From Daphnia pulex (taxonomy: Eukaryota; Arthropoda; Branchiopoda; Diplostraca; Daphniidae): a DNA stretch of 64,000 nucleotides. Numbering within the stretch: the stretch's first letter is position 1; every line of letters starts with the position of its first letter. Below are positions 60,901-64,000 of the stretch, in pieces. The stretch covers positions 4,836,001-4,900,000 of the forward strand of contig NC_060017.1 in the NCBI RefSeq assembly GCF_021134715.1, in the 5' to 3' direction. A model generated the notes under the pieces. It saw only the letters and a program-made list of their open reading frames with translations, did not search any database and was not told where the DNA came from. Made by a program: the position numbers and the translations under genes.

Positions 60901-62751
60901 TTATGGGTATGGTGCGAGCCTGGTCCAGCCCAGGTATGCCGTCATTGTTGGACTCCAAGGCAGTTCCTCTCACTGAGTCGGACGTCTCATGGATTAGTAA
61001 GTTGGGACACCTGCAACTTCCCAAGGTCTTGAGATGGTGTCTGCTGTGGTAATAACAGGTTGCGTATTTCCCATCAACAGGCAGCATCCCACCGCTGGCG
61101 TCTTTGGTCGGCAGTTTGCTGGCTGGACCTTGTCTGACTATTCTGGGTAGGAGACGGACATTGATGTTGATTTCCATCCCGTACAGCTTGGGATTCTTGT
61201 TGATTGGCTTCGCCTCTCACAGTTCCATGCTTTACATTGGGCGCATCTTGGATGGGGCCATGATTGGCTTCAGCGCCCCATCGGCACAAATTTTCGTGAG
61301 TTTCTATTTCTTGTTTCTACTCATATATGATCGATCAATAAACTGAAACTCTCTCTTGGGATTATTTTGCGCTGCAACAGATTGGCGAATGCGCATCGCC
61401 GCGAGTGCGCGGTGCTCTCGGAGCTTTCACTGCAATCTTTCTCTCGTTGGGTATTTTGATCACCTATGTAATTGGCGCTTTCGTTCCGTGGAACGTACTG
61501 GCCTGGATATTGAGCGCTTTTCCAGCTCTACTTTTCGGAGCCATGTACATGATGCCCGAAACGCCCTCCTGGCTTCTTTCGAAGAACCGCGAAGAGGAAG
61601 CCAAAAAGTCGTTGCAATTCCTTCGAGGAGCGTAAGTGTTATTTTATTACGATGATTGAGTTATAACCTCAATTTCATTTTCGTGATAATAGGCACACGG
61701 ACATTACTGGCGAATTCGAGCGCTTGAAGGCTAACATGGCCAAAGGTGCCAATTCACAGCAAATCCAACCCAGGGAGTTGTTGAAAGGATCTGTCCTCAA
61801 GCCTCTTTTGCTCTCGATGGCCCTCATGTTGCTGCAACAGTTTAGCGGCATCAACTCCATCATTTATTTCACAGTGTTCATTTTCCAGAAGGCTGGCAGC
61901 ACCATGGACAAGAACTTGTCCACCATCGTAAGTTGACTTTTATTCAGGATTGTTTTCGAAGTGATTTGCTAATCAAATTTTGATCTACAGATTGTCGGTA
62001 TCGTGCAACTTTTGGCCACTATCGCTTCCATGTTTTTGGTGGACAGGGCCGGTCGACGACTTCTTCTCCTCGTGTCCGGTGTCGTCATGGCAATCTCTCT
62101 GGCCGCTCTTGGAGCTTTCTTCTACATGCTGGAAGTCTACGGTAACGATGTGCAGCTAACACTCGGATGGCTTCCACTAGCTAGTTTGCTACTCTTCATC
62201 ATCGCCTACTCTAGCGGTTTCGCTAATGTTCCTTTCCTCATCATGGGCGAACTCTTCCCTGCCAAATTCAGGTAATTGCTTCTTTTCAAATTCTTAATGC
62301 GGAGCACAAATCTAAATCTATTTTGTTTATTCCATTTTTCAGGAGCATTTTGGGATCTCTTGCTTCTTGCTTCAATTTACTCTGCACATTTACAATCATT
62401 CGAAGCTTCGGAGACATGAACAAGACCATGGGTGAATACGGCACCTTTTGGTTTTACATGTCTTGGTGTGTCGTGGGCGTTTTCTTCGTCTATTTCTTCC
62501 TGCCTGAAACCAAAGGCAAATCATTCGAGGAAATCGAGCGCATGTTCGCCAACAAGAAGAAGCAACAGTTGTATGCGGCTGGTGCCGAGACAACGATCGG
62601 CGCAGCAGCTGACAAGAACGATGTTTTCACAGTAGAAACCATTCCCCGGGCGCACATTGATGAACGATCGTCCCAGTCGCATTCAAATGACGGGTATGAT
62701 ATGGATAGCGACGAAGAGGATAACGGAGAAGTTGTAGCAACTCCACTGTAA
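57981..62751 (+). CDS. Tret1: Facilitated trehalose transporter, Tret1-like
   Basis: Seven exons: 57981-58022, 60864-60996, 61081-61295, 61381-61631, 61693-61927, 61991-62271 and 62343-62751 (1566 nt, 521 aa). It is a 12-helix major-facilitator sugar transporter with the family marks GRRRT (81-85), a PETPSWLL motif after helix 6 (189-196), QQFSGIN in helix 7 (262-268), DRAGRR (310-315) and PETKGKSFEEIE after helix 12. The GxxW-type start and a long acidic C-terminal tail are cytoplasmic. Tret1 proteins move trehalose, the arthropod blood sugar, across the plasma membrane; glucose-type substrates cannot be excluded. Exon 1 encodes 14 residues and is split from the rest by a 2.84-kb intron. Exon 2 itself begins with ATG, allowing a 507-aa form. 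Confidence 0.92.
58023..60863 (+). other. Long first coding intron of the Tret1-like gene
   Basis: A 2841-bp GT-AG intron, far longer than any other in the window (most are under 120 bp). The open frames inside, such as 60019-60243 on the minus strand, have no motif. Its size suggests regulatory sequence or an alternative first exon. Confidence 0.55.
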
Positions 62752-63262
62752 ACTTAATTATTAGATTTTTTAAAAAATGATTTCCGTAGCCATCACGGCC
62801 AACATGTTTTCATCGTGATTGATTTTTTTTTTGTATGTGTTTTAACCCGTAAACAAAAAAGTGCATATTTTAATTATTTTTGCTATTATGTCGGATACAA
62901 TTATGTCTTCACTGACGGAGCGTGTGTTTAAAGGGTTGCTAGACGTGGTTTGGCAGCAAAATTGAAAATGAACGGGAACAATTTCGTTTTGTTCGTAATT
63001 TTTAAAATGTGTAAATGATGTTTTCAGACGCGGCACCAAAAGCACGTCAAACTGTAGCCATAGATTAACCTCATAACATATTCTACATTAACTTCAAAGT
63101 TAGTTTCCATGTACATAGTATAATGCCAATATCTTTGAATTAAGACAATGGATGTAATTAAATACAAAGAACAAAGTACAAAATCTATGCTAATTTTGTG
63201 TATTTTTATTGGATTTGATGGTGACACACTATTCATTTTACAACAGTTCACTAGTGGAGGTT
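62752..63262. other. Convergent 3' region of Tret1-like and DAPIT genes
   Basis: Holds both 3' untranslated regions. An AATAAA on the minus strand at 63205-63210 sits 53 bp past the DAPIT stop. Confidence 0.6.
63205..63210 (-). terminator. Poly(A) signal of the DAPIT gene
   Basis: AATAAA on the minus strand, 53 bp after the stop codon. Confidence 0.65.
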
Positions 63263-63747
63263 CTAGTGAGCGGGTTTGACTTCTTTCTTGCTGGGCTTCA
63301 CCATATTGTACAGAATAATGACACCAATGAACCCATATGTGGCCAAGGCAACCTGCATAAATGAAGACAAACAAATTTTTAAAATGAAGAAAAGCTATCT
63401 ATCAATAAAACATGGAAATAGGAAAACGGTAGATTCAATGTGTGGATCTATGAGTGGAAAGTAGAAATGCTTAGGGCCACTCGTAATTTTGCTAAGTTTC
63501 CCAGACTAAGCTCAGAGTCAAACAACACAGAAGAAAGTTAAAAATTTGATGGTGAAATTTTAAATTATAAATTTTAATTAAAAAAATTCTACTTAAATGA
63601 ATTGACGATGAATACATAAGAATGGAACAATTGTTTTACATAACAATAGAGTTAACTACTTACATTCGCTCGTCCGCGAAGGGTGGTGGAGTTGAAGATT
63701 CTGGACATTCCAGTGAATTGGCTTTCGGCAGCGTGATCTCCAGCCAT
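63263..63747 (-). CDS. ATP5MK: ATP synthase membrane subunit DAPIT (USMG5, subunit k)
   Basis: Two exons from the right, 63664-63747 and 63263-63352 (174 nt, 57 aa). The sequence MAGDHAAESQFTGMSRIFNS onward matches the family pattern MAG-Q-TG-K-FN-T-GR-N-ATY, followed by one membrane helix (ATYGFIGVIILYNMV) and a Lys-rich tail. The protein sits in the inner mitochondrial membrane and stabilises ATP synthase dimers. A likely 5' leader intron (63763-63824) ends with an AG 15 bp before the start codon. Confidence 0.93.
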
Positions 63748-64000
63748 TTTAAAGTGATTTATCTGAAATAATTAACCTGGTGTTATTTACTAAGTTCAGT
63801 GTAAACCACAAATGTCGTATATACGTGATTTTAAGCGGCGAAATGGAGTCGAGAAGATCACGAAAGTGATGGCGAAGACAGACGAAGTGCAAGGCAATGT
63901 TGCCAGACGATGAAATTCGACTTATCATTTAAATCAATTACGGAAAATCGGCAACGGAGGCTTTTTTACGTTGAAAACTCAATTTCTTCTGCTGTTAGGT
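63748..64000 (-). promoter_or_regulatory. 5' leader and promoter side of the DAPIT gene
   Basis: Contains a probable untranslated first exon ending near 63825 and a 62-bp leader intron (GTATATAC to TTTCAG). No TATA box is evident. Confidence 0.5.

Overview
The window looks like arthropod nuclear DNA, most likely a branchiopod crustacean such as Daphnia (inference). The supporting signs are dense genes with GT-AG introns mostly of 55-110 bp, AT-rich spacers, a run of the arthropod telomere motif (TTAGG/CCTAA), a trehalose transporter, and a large array of secreted chitin-binding (CBM14/peritrophin-A) proteins. I rebuilt 15 protein-coding genes exon by exon. In each one the exon lengths add to a whole number of codons and the family motifs stay in frame.

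Layout. 1-1776: no gene seen. 1777-3532 (+): prenylcysteine oxidase. 3533-14470: a repeat-rich stretch with no convincing gene. It holds a composite terminal-inverted-repeat element (4376-6191) carrying two tRNA-like modules and a telomere-type tract, a dispersed repeat in direct copies, an inverted duplicate pair, a 517-bp near-palindrome and a 65-bp tandem duplication. 14470-38432 (-): eight adjacent CBM14 genes, here called P1 to P8 from left to right, all on one strand, with 3,3,4,3,3,4,3 and 5 domains and mucin-like Thr-rich linkers. They fall into sub-families by shared domains and tails (P1/P2/P4/P6; P3/P8; P5/P7). P1 and P2 are a tandem duplication that includes 3' flank.

39612-45957: a compact housekeeping block: Rab geranylgeranyltransferase alpha (+), a BRD7/9-type bromodomain protein (-), NEDD8 (+) and APRT (-). 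The first two are convergent, BRD7/9 and NEDD8 are divergent across 486 bp, and NEDD8 and APRT are convergent across 112 bp. 46406-47244: two uncertain small reading frames. 47245-49868: spacer with long G runs and an ankyrin-like relic. 49869-52040 (-): a type II membrane protein with TSP1-like and LDLa modules. 52041-57980: no gene recognised. 57981-62751 (+): a Tret1-like sugar transporter. 63263-63747 (-): the small ATP-synthase subunit DAPIT/USMG5.

The strongest observations concern intron evolution in the chitin-binding array: an intron unique to P7 with a 9-bp direct repeat at its ends, introns present in only one of the young duplicates P1 and P2, and a GC-AG first intron shared by P6 and P7. 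No virus-derived element was recognised.
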